64,000 nucleotides of DNA, from NCBI RefSeq assembly GCF_000225825.1, contig NZ_AGBX01000007.1, positions 620,001-684,000 of the forward strand, written 5' to 3'. The DNA is from Brachybacterium squillarum M-6-3. Its GTDB lineage: Bacteria > Actinomycetota > Actinomycetes > Actinomycetales > Dermabacteraceae. The notes under the pieces were generated by a model. It had not been told where the DNA came from. It saw only the letters and a program-made list of their open reading frames with translations, and searched no databases. This document shows positions 7,985 to 17,640 of this stretch, piece after piece. A program made the position numbers and the translations under genes. Numbering within the stretch: the stretch's first letter is position 1; every line of letters starts with the position of its first letter.

Positions 7985-9349
7985 GTGAGCTCCGAGGTCC
8001 TCTGGTCCGCCCCCACCGCTGAGCGGCCCGTCGACGCCCTGGTGCGGGTGCCGGGCTCCAAGTCGCTCACGGCCCGCTGGATGCTGCTGGCCGCCATCGC
8101 GGACGAGCCCACCGAGCTGCGCGGCGCCCTGGTCTCCCGGGACACCCGGCTGATGCGGGACGCCCTCGAGCGGCTGGGCGCGGTGCTGAGCGTCGAGGAC
8201 GGCGCCCTGCAGGTGGTGCCGCTGCCGCCGGCCGGGGAGCATCCGGCCGAGCCCGTCGAGGTGCACTGCGGGCTGGCCGGCACCGTGATGCGCTTCGTAC
8301 CGCTGCTGGCGGCCCTGCACCGCGGGGACGTCCGCTTCACCGGGGACGAGGGCGCGCTGCGCCGCCCCATGGCGCCCGTGATCCAGGTGCTGCGCGACCA
8401 GGGCGTCGAGGTCACCGAGCACGGTGAGCCCGGGCACCTGCCCTTCACCGTGCACGGCACCGGCTCCCTGCCCGGAGGCCGGGTCGAGATCGACGCCTCC
8501 GCCTCCAGCCAGTTCATCTCCAACGCGCTGCTGGTCGGCTCCCGCACGGAGCGCGGCCTCGAGGTGGTACAGGTCGGGGCGACCCTGCCCTCCCTCCCCC
8601 ACATCGCGATGACCGTGGAGACCCTGGCCGAGGTCGGCATCGAGGTCTCCCACGACCTCGACGAGCAGGGCCGTCACCGCTGGCGGGTCCCCGCCGCGGA
8701 GCTGACGATGGACCAGGTGACCGTCGAGCCGGACCTCTCCAACGCGGGCCCCTTCCTGGCGGCCGCGATGGTCACCTCCGGCACCATCGCCGTGGCCGAC
8801 TGGCCGGAGACCACCACCCAGCCGGGCGACGCCTACCGCGAGCTGCTGGCACGGATGGGCGCCGAGGTGTGGCGCGAGGAGGACGAGGTCTGCGTGCGCG
8901 GCACCGGGGAGATCCACGGCATCGACGCGGACCTCTCCGAGGTCGGCGAGCTCACCCCCACGATCGCGGCGCTGGCGGCGCTCGCGGACTCCCCCAGCCA
9001 CCTGCGCGGCATCGGCCACCTGCGCGGTCACGAGACCGACCGGCTGCACGCCCTGGCCACCGAGCTCACCAAGCTCGGCGCGCTCACCGTCGACCACGCG
9101 GACTCGCTGGAGATCACCCCCGGCCCGCTCACCGGCGGGGTCTTCGAGACCTACGAGGACCATCGCATGGCCACCGCCGCCGCGATCGTCGGGCTGCGGG
9201 TTCCCGGCGTGCAGGTGGTCGACGTCGCCACCACCCAGAAGACCCTCCCGGACTTCGTGGGCATGTGGCTGGCGATGCTGCACACCGATCCCCCCGAGGA
9301 GATCGAGGACGTCCCGGCCCCGCGCAGCCCCGCGGAGGCCCCCGCGTGA
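7985..9349 (+). CDS. aroA: 5-enolpyruvylshikimate-3-phosphate synthase
   Basis: Shikimate-pathway enzyme joining phosphoenolpyruvate to shikimate-3-phosphate. Seen: the N-terminal substrate loop VPGSKSLTARWMLLAA (residues 22-37, with Leu-Thr where Ser-Asn/Thr is common), LAGTVMRFVPLLAA (about 97), and the C-terminal YEDHRMATAAAI. Length 454 is normal for the actinobacterial form, with a short Glu/Pro/Ala tail. The GTG start lies four bases after the DoxX stop. It is followed by rsgA, a neighbour pair common in actinobacteria. Confidence 0.93.
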   Translation: MSSEVLWSAPTAERPVDALVRVPGSKSLTARWMLLAAIADEPTELRGALVSRDTRLMRDALERLGAVLSVEDGALQVVPLPPAGEHPAEPVEVHCGLAGTVMRFVPLLAALHRGDVRFTGDEGALRRPMAPVIQVLRDQGVEVTEHGEPGHLPFTVHGTGSLPGGRVEIDASASSQFISNALLVGSRTERGLEVVQVGATLPSLPHIAMTVETLAEVGIEVSHDLDEQGRHRWRVPAAELTMDQVTVEPDLSNAGPFLAAAMVTSGTIAVADWPETTTQPGDAYRELLARMGAEVWREEDEVCVRGTGEIHGIDADLSEVGELTPTIAALAALADSPSHLRGIGHLRGHETDRLHALATELTKLGALTVDHADSLEITPGPLTGGVFETYEDHRMATAAAIVGLRVPGVQVVDVATTQKTLPDFVGMWLAMLHTDPPEEIEDVPAPRSPAEAPA

Positions 9350-9383
9350 CCTGCCTGTCCTGCCGTCCCGGTCGGGTGCGCCG

Positions 9384-10427
9384 GTGAGCCGTCGCTCCGC
9401 CCGCGACTTCGACGAGTCCGACGTGCGGGTACGGCCGAACCGTCGCGGCTCCCGGCCCCGCACCAAGGACCGCCCCTCCCACGAGGACGCCGTACCCGCC
9501 CGTGTGGTCGCGGTGGACCGCGGCCGCTGGCGCACCGTGGTCGCGGCCGGCACCGAACAGGAGCGGGCAGTCACCGCGATGCGCGCCCGCGAGCTGGGCC
9601 GCTCCCCCGTCGTCCCCGGCGACGTGGTGGGCCTGGTCGGGGACGTCTCCGGCCGCGAGGGCAGCCTGGCCCGGATCGTGCGGATCCACGAGCGCACCTC
9701 CTTCCTGCGCCGCAGCGCCGACGACGACGACTCCACCGAACGCCCGCTGGTCGCCAACGCGGACCTGATGGTGATCGTGACGGCCCTGGCCGACCCGGAG
9801 CCGCGCGGCGGCATGATCGACCGCTGCCTGGTCGCCGCCTACGTCGCGGGGATCCCCGCGCTGCTGGTGCTGACCAAGGCGGACCTGCGCGACCCCGCGG
9901 ACTTCCTGCGCACTTACGCGCCCCTCGGCGTCGAGCACGTGGTCACCTCCCGCGAGGAGGGCGGCGCCGTGGCGGGCCTGGAGGAGCTGCGCGCGCACCT
10001 CGAGGGCCGCATCAGCGTGCTCATCGGGCACTCCGGGGTCGGCAAGTCCACCCTGCTGAACGCCCTGGTGCCCGGGGCGGGCCGCGCCACCGGCGTGGTC
10101 AACGACGTCACCGGCCGCGGACGCCACACCTCCTCCTCGGCGCTCGCGCTGCCGCTGCCGGAGGGCGGCTGGCTGATCGACACCCCCGGGGTGCGGTCCT
10201 TCGGCCTGGGCCACGTGGATCCCGAGGAGCTGCTGGAGGCCTTCGGCGACCTCGCCGAGCTGGCCGCGCAGTGTCCCCGCGGCTGCACCCACGCCGAGGA
10301 CAGCCCCGACTGCGCCCTGGACGCCCTGGTGGCCGAGGGGGCGGCGGGCACCGCCGGTCCGGCCCGGCTGGCCTCCTACCGCCGCCTGGCGGCGACGCTG
10401 CGCCGCAACGACCCCTGGGACGTCTGA
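9384..10427 (+). CDS. rsgA: Ribosome small-subunit GTPase RsgA
   Basis: Circularly permuted GTPase that checks late 30S assembly. Seen in the permuted order: OB-fold N-terminal part (about 38-110), G4 TKADL (about 158), G1 GHSGVGKST (about 215-223), G2/G3 region with DTPGVRSFG (about 263), then the C-terminal zinc knuckle CPRGCTHAEDSPDC (about 297-310). Length 347. The GTG start gives an Arg-rich tail of about 35 residues before the OB fold. Probably co-transcribed with aroA. Confidence 0.93.
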   Translation: MSRRSARDFDESDVRVRPNRRGSRPRTKDRPSHEDAVPARVVAVDRGRWRTVVAAGTEQERAVTAMRARELGRSPVVPGDVVGLVGDVSGREGSLARIVRIHERTSFLRRSADDDDSTERPLVANADLMVIVTALADPEPRGGMIDRCLVAAYVAGIPALLVLTKADLRDPADFLRTYAPLGVEHVVTSREEGGAVAGLEELRAHLEGRISVLIGHSGVGKSTLLNALVPGAGRATGVVNDVTGRGRHTSSSALALPLPEGGWLIDTPGVRSFGLGHVDPEELLEAFGDLAELAAQCPRGCTHAEDSPDCALDALVAEGAAGTAGPARLASYRRLAATLRRNDPWDV

Positions 10428-10515
10428 GCAACCAGGGACGCCGGAGCCCCTTCACGACCCGGCGCCTACGTCCCCCCGGCGGGCGTCGCTGCCGAGGTCA
10501 GCGGCCCGCACCGCC

Positions 10516-10521
10516 TACTGT
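10516..10521 (+). promoter_or_regulatory. -10 element of leaderless hisN
   Basis: TACTGT ends seven bases before the hisN ATG, which places the transcript start at or next to the start codon. Confidence 0.5.
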
Positions 10522-10528
10522 GGGGGGC

Positions 10529-11320
10529 ATGTCCAGCCGTCATGCCGATGATCTGCGCCTCGCCCACGTCCTCGCGGACGCCGTGGACCAGCTGACCATG
10601 TCCCGCTTCAAGGCGCAGGACCTCGAGGTCTCCACCAAGCCGGACCTCACCGAGGTCACCGACGCCGACCGCGCCGCCGAGGAGCTGGTGCGCGCTCAGC
10701 TGCGCCGCTCCCGGTCCCGCGACCAGGTGATCGGCGAGGAGTTCGGTTCCACCGGTTCCGCCCCGCGGCAGTGGGTGATCGACCCGATCGACGGCACCAG
10801 CAACTTCGTGCGCGGGGTGCCGGTGTGGGGCACGCTGATCGGCCTGATCGAGGACGGCCGGCCCGTCGTCGGCCTGGTCTCCGCCCCCGCGCTGTCGCGG
10901 CGCTGGTGGGGCGGGCTGGAGGCCGGCGCCTGGAGCGGCTCGCGGCTGTCCTCGGCGAGCCGCCTGCAGGTCTCCCAGGTGGAGAGCATCGACCAGGCTT
11001 CCCTGTCCTACTCCTCGCTGCACGGCTGGGCGGAGCGCGACCGGCTGCCGCAGATGCTGAACCTGATGCAGCGCTTCTGGCGCACCCGCGCCTACGGCGA
11101 CTTCTGGTCGTACATGCTGGTCGCCGAGGGCGCCGTGGACGTGGCCTGCGAGCCGGAGCTGAACCTGCACGACATGGTGGCCCTGGCTCCCATCGTCACC
11201 GAGGCCGGCGGACGCTTCACCTCCCTGGACGGGCAGGACGGGCCCTTCGGCGGGAACGTCCTGGCCACCAACGGTCGCCTGCACGAGGAGGTCCTGGAGG
11301 CCCTCGAGCTGCGCGGCTGA
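10529..11320 (+). CDS. hisN: Histidinol-phosphatase, inositol-monophosphatase type
   Basis: 263-residue member of the lithium-sensitive inositol monophosphatase superfamily, which in actinobacteria supplies histidinol-phosphatase (HisN). Seen: metal ligands in VIGEEFG (about residue 69) and in WVIDPIDGTSNFVRG (about 82-96), plus a C-terminal DMVALAPIVTEAGG block. The ATG at 10529 follows a -10 by seven bases, so the message is probably leaderless. No other his gene is nearby. Substrate assignment rests on family resemblance; another sugar or inositol phosphate remains possible. Confidence 0.82.
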   Translation: MSSRHADDLRLAHVLADAVDQLTMSRFKAQDLEVSTKPDLTEVTDADRAAEELVRAQLRRSRSRDQVIGEEFGSTGSAPRQWVIDPIDGTSNFVRGVPVWGTLIGLIEDGRPVVGLVSAPALSRRWWGGLEAGAWSGSRLSSASRLQVSQVESIDQASLSYSSLHGWAERDRLPQMLNLMQRFWRTRAYGDFWSYMLVAEGAVDVACEPELNLHDMVALAPIVTEAGGRFTSLDGQDGPFGGNVLATNGRLHEEVLEALELRG

Positions 11321-11372
11321 GCGCGGCCGTCCACCGGGCACCCGGTCCCCGCCTCCCCACGGGCGCGGCGGC

Positions 11373-11378
11373 TACGAT
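11373..11378 (+). promoter_or_regulatory. -10 element of the PPi-PFK gene
   Basis: TACGAT, about 50 bases before the GTGGAGGATC ribosome site. It separates this gene from hisN. Confidence 0.4.
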
Positions 11379-11439
11379 GGCACCGCCATCCGCGCGCGCC
11401 CTCGCGCGCACCCCCGGAACCCGTGGAGGATCTGACCCC

Positions 11440-12660
11440 ATGACCGTCAAGCGCGTCGCCCTGCTCACCGCCGGTGGGTACGCCCCCTGCCTGTCCTCGG
11501 CCGTCGGCGGTCTGATCGAGCGCTACACCGAGCTGGTCCCCGACGTCGAGATCATCGCCTACCAGCACGGCTACTGGGGCCTGCTCTCCGGCGCCAAGAT
11601 CATCATCGACGACGAGGTGCGCCAGAACGCCGCGGTGCTGCACAACTACGGCGGCTCCCCCATCGGCAACTCCCGCGTGAAGCTCACCAACACCGCGGAC
11701 CTGGTCAAGCGCGGCCTGATCGCCGAGGGTGACAACGCCCTCGAGGTGGCCGCCGAGAAGCTCAAGGCCGACGGCGTGGACGTGCTGCACACCATCGGCG
11801 GCGACGACACCAACACCACCGCGGCGGACCTCGCCCACTACCTGCACGAGCACGACTACGACCTGCAGGTGGTCGGTCTGCCCAAGACCATCGACAACGA
11901 CATCGTGCCGATCCGTCAGTCCCTCGGCGCCCGCTCCGCCGCGGAGCAGACCAGCATCTTCGCCCAGAACGTGCTCGCCGAGCACGGCTCGAACCCGAAG
12001 ATGCTGATCATCCACGAGATCATGGGCCGCGCCTGCGGCTACCTGACCGCGGAGGCCGCCGCCTACTACCAGGACTGGCACAGCAAGCAGCAGTGGCTGC
12101 CCGGCATCGGCCACCGCGCCGACCGCTGGGACGTGCACGCCGTGTTCCTGCCCGAGCTGAAGCTCGACATCGAGGCGGAGGCCGAGCGCCTGCGCGGCGT
12201 GATGGAGAAGACCGGCTGCGTGAACATCTTCCTCTCCGAGGGCGCCGGCATCCCCGAGATCGTCGCCGAGATGCAGGCCCGCGGCGAGGAGCCGGAGAAG
12301 GACCCCTTCGGCCACGTCAAGATCGACACCATCAACCCCGGCCAGTGGTTCGCCAAGCAGTTCTCCGAGAAACTGGGCGCCGAGAAGGTCATGGTGCAGA
12401 AGTCCGGCTACTTCGCGCGCTCCGCGAAGGCCAACGCCGACGACCTGCGCCTGATCAAGTCGATGACCGACCTCGCGGTCCAGGTCGCCCTCGAGGGCGG
12501 CTCCGGCGTGATCGGCCACGACGAGGAGGACGGCGACCGCCTGAAGGCCATCGAGTTCTCCCGCATCGCCGGGCACAAGGCCTTCGACATCACCCAGCCC
12601 TGGTTCGCAGGCGTCATGGAGCGCACCGGCCAGCCGATCGTGGCGGCCGAGGCCCACTGA
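11440..12660 (+). CDS. pfp: Pyrophosphate-dependent phosphofructokinase
   Basis: Phosphorylates fructose 6-phosphate using PPi rather than ATP, reversibly, so it can serve glycolysis and gluconeogenesis. The PPi type is shown by TIGGDDTNTTA (about residues 118-128), where Asp replaces the Gly of ATP enzymes, and by LPKTIDNDI (about 147-155); MGRACGYLT (about 196) binds the sugar phosphate. Length 406 fits the actinobacterial/Amycolatopsis-type enzyme. GGAGG at 11425 precedes the ATG. The gene stands alone, with its own promoter. Confidence 0.92.
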   Translation: MTVKRVALLTAGGYAPCLSSAVGGLIERYTELVPDVEIIAYQHGYWGLLSGAKIIIDDEVRQNAAVLHNYGGSPIGNSRVKLTNTADLVKRGLIAEGDNALEVAAEKLKADGVDVLHTIGGDDTNTTAADLAHYLHEHDYDLQVVGLPKTIDNDIVPIRQSLGARSAAEQTSIFAQNVLAEHGSNPKMLIIHEIMGRACGYLTAEAAAYYQDWHSKQQWLPGIGHRADRWDVHAVFLPELKLDIEAEAERLRGVMEKTGCVNIFLSEGAGIPEIVAEMQARGEEPEKDPFGHVKIDTINPGQWFAKQFSEKLGAEKVMVQKSGYFARSAKANADDLRLIKSMTDLAVQVALEGGSGVIGHDEEDGDRLKAIEFSRIAGHKAFDITQPWFAGVMERTGQPIVAAEAH

Positions 12661-12674
12661 TCCCCGCCTCCGCC

Positions 12675-13457
12675 GTGCCGCGTCCGCGCACCTGGCGGAG
12701 GTCCCTGCGCGCGCTCGCCCCCTCGGGGCGGGCGCGCGCCGCGCTGTCCGGGGACTCTCTGCTGCGCCTGGCGCTGGGTCCCGGGGCGAGCGCCTGGAGG
12801 GAGGACAACGGGCCGCTGCATGGGGGCTCGCGGCCCCGCCAGGGCGCCCTCGGCGACTGCTGGGTGGTGGCGGCGATGCTCGCGATCCACGAGACCTCCC
12901 CGGAGCATCTGGCCTCCTTGGTCCGGCCCGGCGAGGGCCAGCCCGGCGAGGACAAGGGCATCGTGGAGGTCCACCTGCCCGGCCTGGACGCGCCCCTGCG
13001 GGTGGATCGCACCCTGCCGGTCGATGCCCGCGGCCGCTTCCTGTACGCGCGGCGCCACGGGGCGAACCCGGCCGACATCGGTGTGCTGGAGAAGGCGATC
13101 GCCGGGCACGTGGCCGGGGGCTACGGGATGCTGCAGCGGGGCCTGGCCCGCTACGGCCTGCAACTGTTGCTCGGGGAGGCCGGGCGGATGACGCTGCGCT
13201 CCCCCGATGCCGCCCGGGTGCGTGCCTGGCAGGCGCAGGGCCGCCCGATGACCGCCTCGACGCATCCGCTGTCGGCGCGCGTGCGGCACAGCGGCGGGGC
13301 CTTCCGCCCGAACCACGTCTACGCGCTGGTCGGCGCCACGCCGGGCGGTCAGCTGCTGCTGCGCGACCCCGGCTCCCCGGACCGCCTGCTGCGCGTGGAT
13401 GCGCAGGGATTCCGCCGCGCGGTGCTCACGGTGGACATCGGCCCGCCGCTGCGCTGA
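12675..13457 (+). CDS. Bacterial calpain-like (C2) cysteine protease
   Basis: A 260-residue protein with a calpain-type papain fold core: QGALGDCWVVAAM puts the nucleophile at Cys62 with the oxyanion Gln56, and FRPNHVYALVG puts His214 in the second catalytic block. The third block reads LLRDPGSPDRL, so Asp or Ser stands where calpains have Asn-Pro-Trp. No signal peptide, membrane segment or calcium domain is visible, so it may act in the cytoplasm or be exported by an unseen route. The GTG start at 12675 is 15 bases after pfp and lacks a ribosome site; coupling to pfp is likely. Target unknown. Confidence 0.72.
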   Translation: MPRPRTWRRSLRALAPSGRARAALSGDSLLRLALGPGASAWREDNGPLHGGSRPRQGALGDCWVVAAMLAIHETSPEHLASLVRPGEGQPGEDKGIVEVHLPGLDAPLRVDRTLPVDARGRFLYARRHGANPADIGVLEKAIAGHVAGGYGMLQRGLARYGLQLLLGEAGRMTLRSPDAARVRAWQAQGRPMTASTHPLSARVRHSGGAFRPNHVYALVGATPGGQLLLRDPGSPDRLLRVDAQGFRRAVLTVDIGPPLR

Positions 13458-13466
13458 CAGGCCGGC

Positions 13467-14108
13467 TCAGCCCTTGGTGCGGTCGATCGTGGCGAAGGCG
13501 TCCAGCCAGGTGTCCGCGATGAGCCGGTGCCCGGCGATAGTGGGGTGCACGCCGTCCTCGGCGATCGAGGCGGGGGTGTGGCCCACCCGCCAGGCCTCCT
13601 CGAGCATCGTCTCGAGGTCCACGACGGCGGCGCCGAACTCCTTGGCCAGGTCGCGGATGATGGCGACCTTGCGGTCCAGCTCCCCGTGGTAGCCGGCCTT
13701 CTCCTGGTCCACGTCCACCACGAAGGGGATCACCAGCAGCACGGGCAGACCCGGCCGCGTGGCGCTGAGCTGGTCCAGCACGTAGCGGTAGCCGCGCTCG
13801 AAGTCCTCGTCGGTGACCGTCTCGCCGCGGGTGAAACCGTGCCAGACGTCATTGACGCCCACGAAGATCGTCACCACCTGCGGGTCCAGCGCGAGCACGT
13901 CCTGCTCGAAGCGGGCGGCCACGTCGGCGACCTTGTCCCCGCCGATGCCGCGGTTGATCACGCGGGCCCCGGGCTCGTGGGCGGCGAAGTACTCGGCGAT
14001 CAGCCGCACGTAGCCGTAGCCCAGCTCATCGGGGTCCTCCCGCCGACCACAGTCCGTGATCGAGTCGCCGAGGAACACGAGGGTGCGCGGGGCAGGGGCC
14101 TGGGTCAT
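13467..14108 (-). CDS. SGNH/GDSL-type esterase
   Basis: 213-residue cytoplasmic SGNH hydrolase with all blocks intact: VFLGDSITDCG (catalytic Ser16), INRGIGGDKV, FVGVNDVW and the C-terminal EDGVHPTIAGH carrying catalytic Asp and His. No signal peptide. Relatives cleave acetyl or acyl esters from sugars or lipids; the actual substrate cannot be read. Convergent with the calpain-like gene, with ten bases between. Confidence 0.88.
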   Translation of the reverse strand: MTQAPAPRTLVFLGDSITDCGRREDPDELGYGYVRLIAEYFAAHEPGARVINRGIGGDKVADVAARFEQDVLALDPQVVTIFVGVNDVWHGFTRGETVTDEDFERGYRYVLDQLSATRPGLPVLLVIPFVVDVDQEKAGYHGELDRKVAIIRDLAKEFGAAVVDLETMLEEAWRVGHTPASIAEDGVHPTIAGHRLIADTWLDAFATIDRTKG

Positions 14109-14159
14109 GGGGGAAGTCTACGGTTCGCCGGGGCGAGGAACCGCCCCCGGACATGCAGA

Positions 14160-14188
14160 AGACCCGGCCAGCAATGCTGGCCGGGTCT
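14160..14188 (-). terminator. Intrinsic terminator of tRNA-fMet
   Basis: A 13-bp perfect stem (14160-14172 with 14176-14188), loop of three, followed on the minus strand by TTCTGC. It lies directly after the tRNA 3' end. Confidence 0.75.
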
Positions 14189-14195
14189 CCGATTC

Positions 14196-14270
<75 letters not shown>

Positions 14271-14392
14271 GCGATGACTCCACTCTAGGACGCCGTCCCG
14301 GCGAGGTCCAGGCGAGAGGGGGTGAACGTGGGCCATGCCACGTTCACCCCCTCCTCACCTGCGCGTATCCCGTCGCGCGCCGGGCGGGACGC

Positions 14393-17300
14393 TCAGCCCT
14401 CGCCGCCGTCGGAGGCCCCGGGGCCGGCGTTCCCGCCGAGCTCCGCGTTGGCCTCCATCGCCCGGTTCACGGCGTCGGTGAGACGGTCCTGCGCCTCGCC
14501 GTACGCCTGCCAGTCCCCGTCGGCCATGGCCTGCTCGGAGTCGGCGACGGCCTGGTCCATGTCGGCCAGGGCCTGGTCCAGACGCTCCTGGGCGGAGCCG
14601 GCCTCCTCGGTCGCGGCCTCGTCCTCGGGGGCCTCCTCCTCCGTGGCGGCGTCCTCCTCCTCGGTGGTGGCCTCGCCCGTCTCGGCGTCGACGCTGCCGC
14701 TGGTGCCGCCCTCGTCGCTCACGGAGGCGTCGCCGGCGCTGGCGCCGGAATCGCCGCCGAAGACCAGGTCCAGGGCCTCGTCCAGGGTGGGCGCGAAGCC
14801 GATCTGATCGCCGAAGGACACCAGCACCATCTGCAGCAGCGGGTACTGCGTGCCGCCGCCGTCCGCGGAGGACTGCAGGTAGATCGGCTGCACGTACAGC
14901 AGACCGCCGCCCACCGGCAGGGTGAGCAGGTTGCCGTTGATCACCTGCGAGTTGCCGGACTGCAGCAGGTTCAGCGCCTGGGAGACGTTGGGCTCCGAGT
15001 TGAAGGTGGCCTGCACCTGGCCCGGGCCGTTCACCGGGTTCGAGGCGGGCAGCACCAGCAGCTGCATGTCCCCGTAGCTCTCCGCCGGGTTGCCGGACTC
15101 GCTGCCGGTCTCCGAGTCCACGGCCAGGAAGCCGGTGAGCACGTTCTGCCCCTCCGCGGGGATGTAGCTCGAGGACAGGGTGAAGCGCGGCGAATCCATG
15201 TCGGGCATCTGCATGGTCAGGTACATCGGCGGCTGGGCATCCTGCTCGCCCGTGGTGCCGTCGGCGTTCTCGGGCGCCGGCTGGGTCGGGTCCGGCGGGA
15301 CCTGCCAGAAGTCCTGCTGGCCGAAGAAGGCGTCCGCGTCGGTGACGTGGTACGTGGCCAGCATCTGCCGCTGCGCCTTGAAGTAGTCCGCCGGGTAGCG
15401 CAGGTGACTCATCAGCTCGCTGCTGATCTCCGAGGCGGGCTGCAGGGCGCCGGGGAAGGCCTCCTCCCAGGACTTCAGCACCGGGTCCTCGGTGTCCCAG
15501 GAATACAGGTTCACGGAGCCGTCGAAGGCGTTGACGGTGGCCTTGACGCCGTTGCGCATGTAGTTCGCGCTGGCCACCCGCTGCCCGGCGGACTCCCCCG
15601 GGTCGGTCTGGGAGTCGGTGACGACCTCGTCCAGGTCCATCGTCCGCGAGTACGGATAGCGGTCGGAGGTGGTGTACCCGTCGATCACCCACACCAGCTG
15701 GTCGTCGACCACAGCCGGGTACATCTGCGAGTCCAGGGAGAGGAACGGCGCGACCTGCCGCACCCGCTCCTGCGGGTCGCGGTCGTAGAGGATCTGCGAC
15801 TCCTCGTTGACGTAGTCCGAGATCAGGATGTTCGGGTCGCGGAACTTGATGGCGTACAGCAGCTTGTTGAAGAAGTTGCCGACACTGGGGCCGCCGTCGC
15901 CCTGGAAGGTGTTGTTGACCTGCTCGCCGCCCTCCTCGCCATCGGTGCCGGCCTGGTAGTCGAACTCCTCGGGGGTCGCGCCCTCGGGCGCGCCGACGAT
16001 CGAGTAGTCCGGGGAGTAGCGGCCGAAGTAGACCCGCTCCTCGTACTCGCCGAGCGCCCCGTCGCCGGGCACGCCGGACTGCAGGAAGCTGGGCTCGCCA
16101 TCGGCATTGCGACGGTTGCCGTAGGCGGCGGCGGTGCCGTAGCCGTGGGTGTAGATGATGTGCTGGTTCACCCAGGGCTGGCTGGCCAGGTCGAAGCTGT
16201 CGGGCCGCAGCTCGCGGACGCCGATCACGGTGTCCTGCAGCTCGCCGTCCACCTCGTAGCGATCCACGCTGAGCACGTCGTCGAAGCCCCAGTAGCGGCG
16301 GTTCGCCTCGCGCTGCTCGAAAGTGGGGGCGACGACGTTGGGGTCCATCAGGCGGATTTGCGCGGTGGTGGAGGCGTCCTCCCGCAGCGCGCCGGACTCG
16401 GCGTCGGTGTTGGCGGCGTAGGAGACCTCCTCCACGTCGTCGATGCCGAAGGCGGCGCGGGTGGCGTCGATGTTGCGCTGGATGTAGGGCTGCTCGACGG
16501 ATCGCTCGCTGGGGCTGACCTGGAAGCGCTGCACGGCCCAGGGGTAGATGTTGCCGACCACCAGGGTCGCCAGGATCATCAGGCCGGCGCCGACGGCGGG
16601 GATGCGCCAATCGGAGCGGAACACCCACAGCACGAACAGGGCGGCCACCACGATCGCGGCGATGGCGAGGATGGTCTGCGCCGGGAGGATCGCGTTGACG
16701 TCGGTGTAGGAGGCGCCGTCGAAGCGGTTGTGCTGGGCGACCAGCAGGTCGTAGCGGCGGAACCAGTGGCCCAGGCCAAGCAGCACCACGTAGACGGCGG
16801 CGAGGATGCCGAGGTGGCGGCGGGCCGCGCGGGTCACCTCGAGGCCGCTCTCCTGGCCCCAGGCGACGCCGCCGTAGACGAAGTGGCCGATCAGGGCGCC
16901 GACGAGGGCGACCAGGCAGACGAACTGGCCGAAGGCGATCGCCACGTCGATCAGCGGCAGGGTGAAGACGTAGAAGGAGACGTCCATGTCGAAGACCGGA
17001 TCGGTCTCCCCGAAGGCCTGCGGGTGCAGGAACAGCTGCACGTCCTGCCAGCGACGGGAGGCGGCCAGGCCGCCGAAGGCGCCGATCACCAGCGGGGCTG
17101 CGATGGTGAGGCCGCGACGCAGCGGGTCCACGGCGGTGCGGAACTGCTCGAGGGCCTCCTGCTCGCGCGTGACCGGCGGGTACACCGGGCGGCGCGTGTA
17201 GGACAGCCGCAGGCTCAGGTACAGCGGGATCGCGAACACCACGAAGCCGAGCAGGAACAGCACCACCTCGGTGCCCCAGCGGGTCAACAGCACGTCGGCG

Positions 17301-17488
17301 TACTCGAGCTGGTCGAACCAGAGGTAGGTGGTCCAGACCTCGGAGGCGATCAGCAGGGCGACCACCAGCACGGCCAGGACGATGACGGTGATCCACAGCG
17401 GACCGAGCCGCGGCCGGGAGGCGCCGTCCCCTCCCGGGCGGGAGGGGCGTGGTCGGGAGGCGTCACCGAAGGGGGCGGAGAAACTCAC
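14393..17488 (-). CDS. UPF0182 family large membrane protein
   Basis: A 1031-residue protein with about seven membrane segments in the first 330 residues, a large outside domain (about 330-900) and a very acidic Glu/Ala/Asp C-terminal tail (about 900-1031), the layout of the actinobacterial UPF0182 family. Function is unknown. The start is the GTG at 17488, six bases after GAGG, giving VSFSAPFG as in relatives; an upstream GTG at 17539 lacks a ribosome site. Divergent from the PPA1309-type gene, an arrangement also common in other actinobacteria. Confidence 0.9.
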   Translation of the reverse strand: MSFSAPFGDASRPRPSRPGGDGASRPRLGPLWITVIVLAVLVVALLIASEVWTTYLWFDQLEYADVLLTRWGTEVVLFLLGFVVFAIPLYLSLRLSYTRRPVYPPVTREQEALEQFRTAVDPLRRGLTIAAPLVIGAFGGLAASRRWQDVQLFLHPQAFGETDPVFDMDVSFYVFTLPLIDVAIAFGQFVCLVALVGALIGHFVYGGVAWGQESGLEVTRAARRHLGILAAVYVVLLGLGHWFRRYDLLVAQHNRFDGASYTDVNAILPAQTILAIAAIVVAALFVLWVFRSDWRIPAVGAGLMILATLVVGNIYPWAVQRFQVSPSERSVEQPYIQRNIDATRAAFGIDDVEEVSYAANTDAESGALREDASTTAQIRLMDPNVVAPTFEQREANRRYWGFDDVLSVDRYEVDGELQDTVIGVRELRPDSFDLASQPWVNQHIIYTHGYGTAAAYGNRRNADGEPSFLQSGVPGDGALGEYEERVYFGRYSPDYSIVGAPEGATPEEFDYQAGTDGEEGGEQVNNTFQGDGGPSVGNFFNKLLYAIKFRDPNILISDYVNEESQILYDRDPQERVRQVAPFLSLDSQMYPAVVDDQLVWVIDGYTTSDRYPYSRTMDLDEVVTDSQTDPGESAGQRVASANYMRNGVKATVNAFDGSVNLYSWDTEDPVLKSWEEAFPGALQPASEISSELMSHLRYPADYFKAQRQMLATYHVTDADAFFGQQDFWQVPPDPTQPAPENADGTTGEQDAQPPMYLTMQMPDMDSPRFTLSSSYIPAEGQNVLTGFLAVDSETGSESGNPAESYGDMQLLVLPASNPVNGPGQVQATFNSEPNVSQALNLLQSGNSQVINGNLLTLPVGGGLLYVQPIYLQSSADGGGTQYPLLQMVLVSFGDQIGFAPTLDEALDLVFGGDSGASAGDASVSDEGGTSGSVDAETGEATTEEEDAATEEEAPEDEAATEEAGSAQERLDQALADMDQAVADSEQAMADGDWQAYGEAQDRLTDAVNRAMEANAELGGNAGPGASDGGEG

Positions 17489-17563
17489 AGAAATCCTCGG
17501 GTCGTTCGGATCCGGGGCACGACCCCACCTCGCGTCCACGCGATGCGTCGCCCGTGCTCCGGG

Positions 17564-17569
17564 TACAGT
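17564..17569 (+). promoter_or_regulatory. -10 element of the PPA1309-type gene
   Basis: TACAGT in the divergent region between the UPF0182 and PPA1309-type genes; a transcript would start near 17576. Confidence 0.35.
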
Positions 17570-17640
17570 GTGGTGCCCTCACCGACGGTGACGACGCTCC
17601 CATTCTGTCAGGCCGAACGCCCAGGACTGCTCTCGATTCG

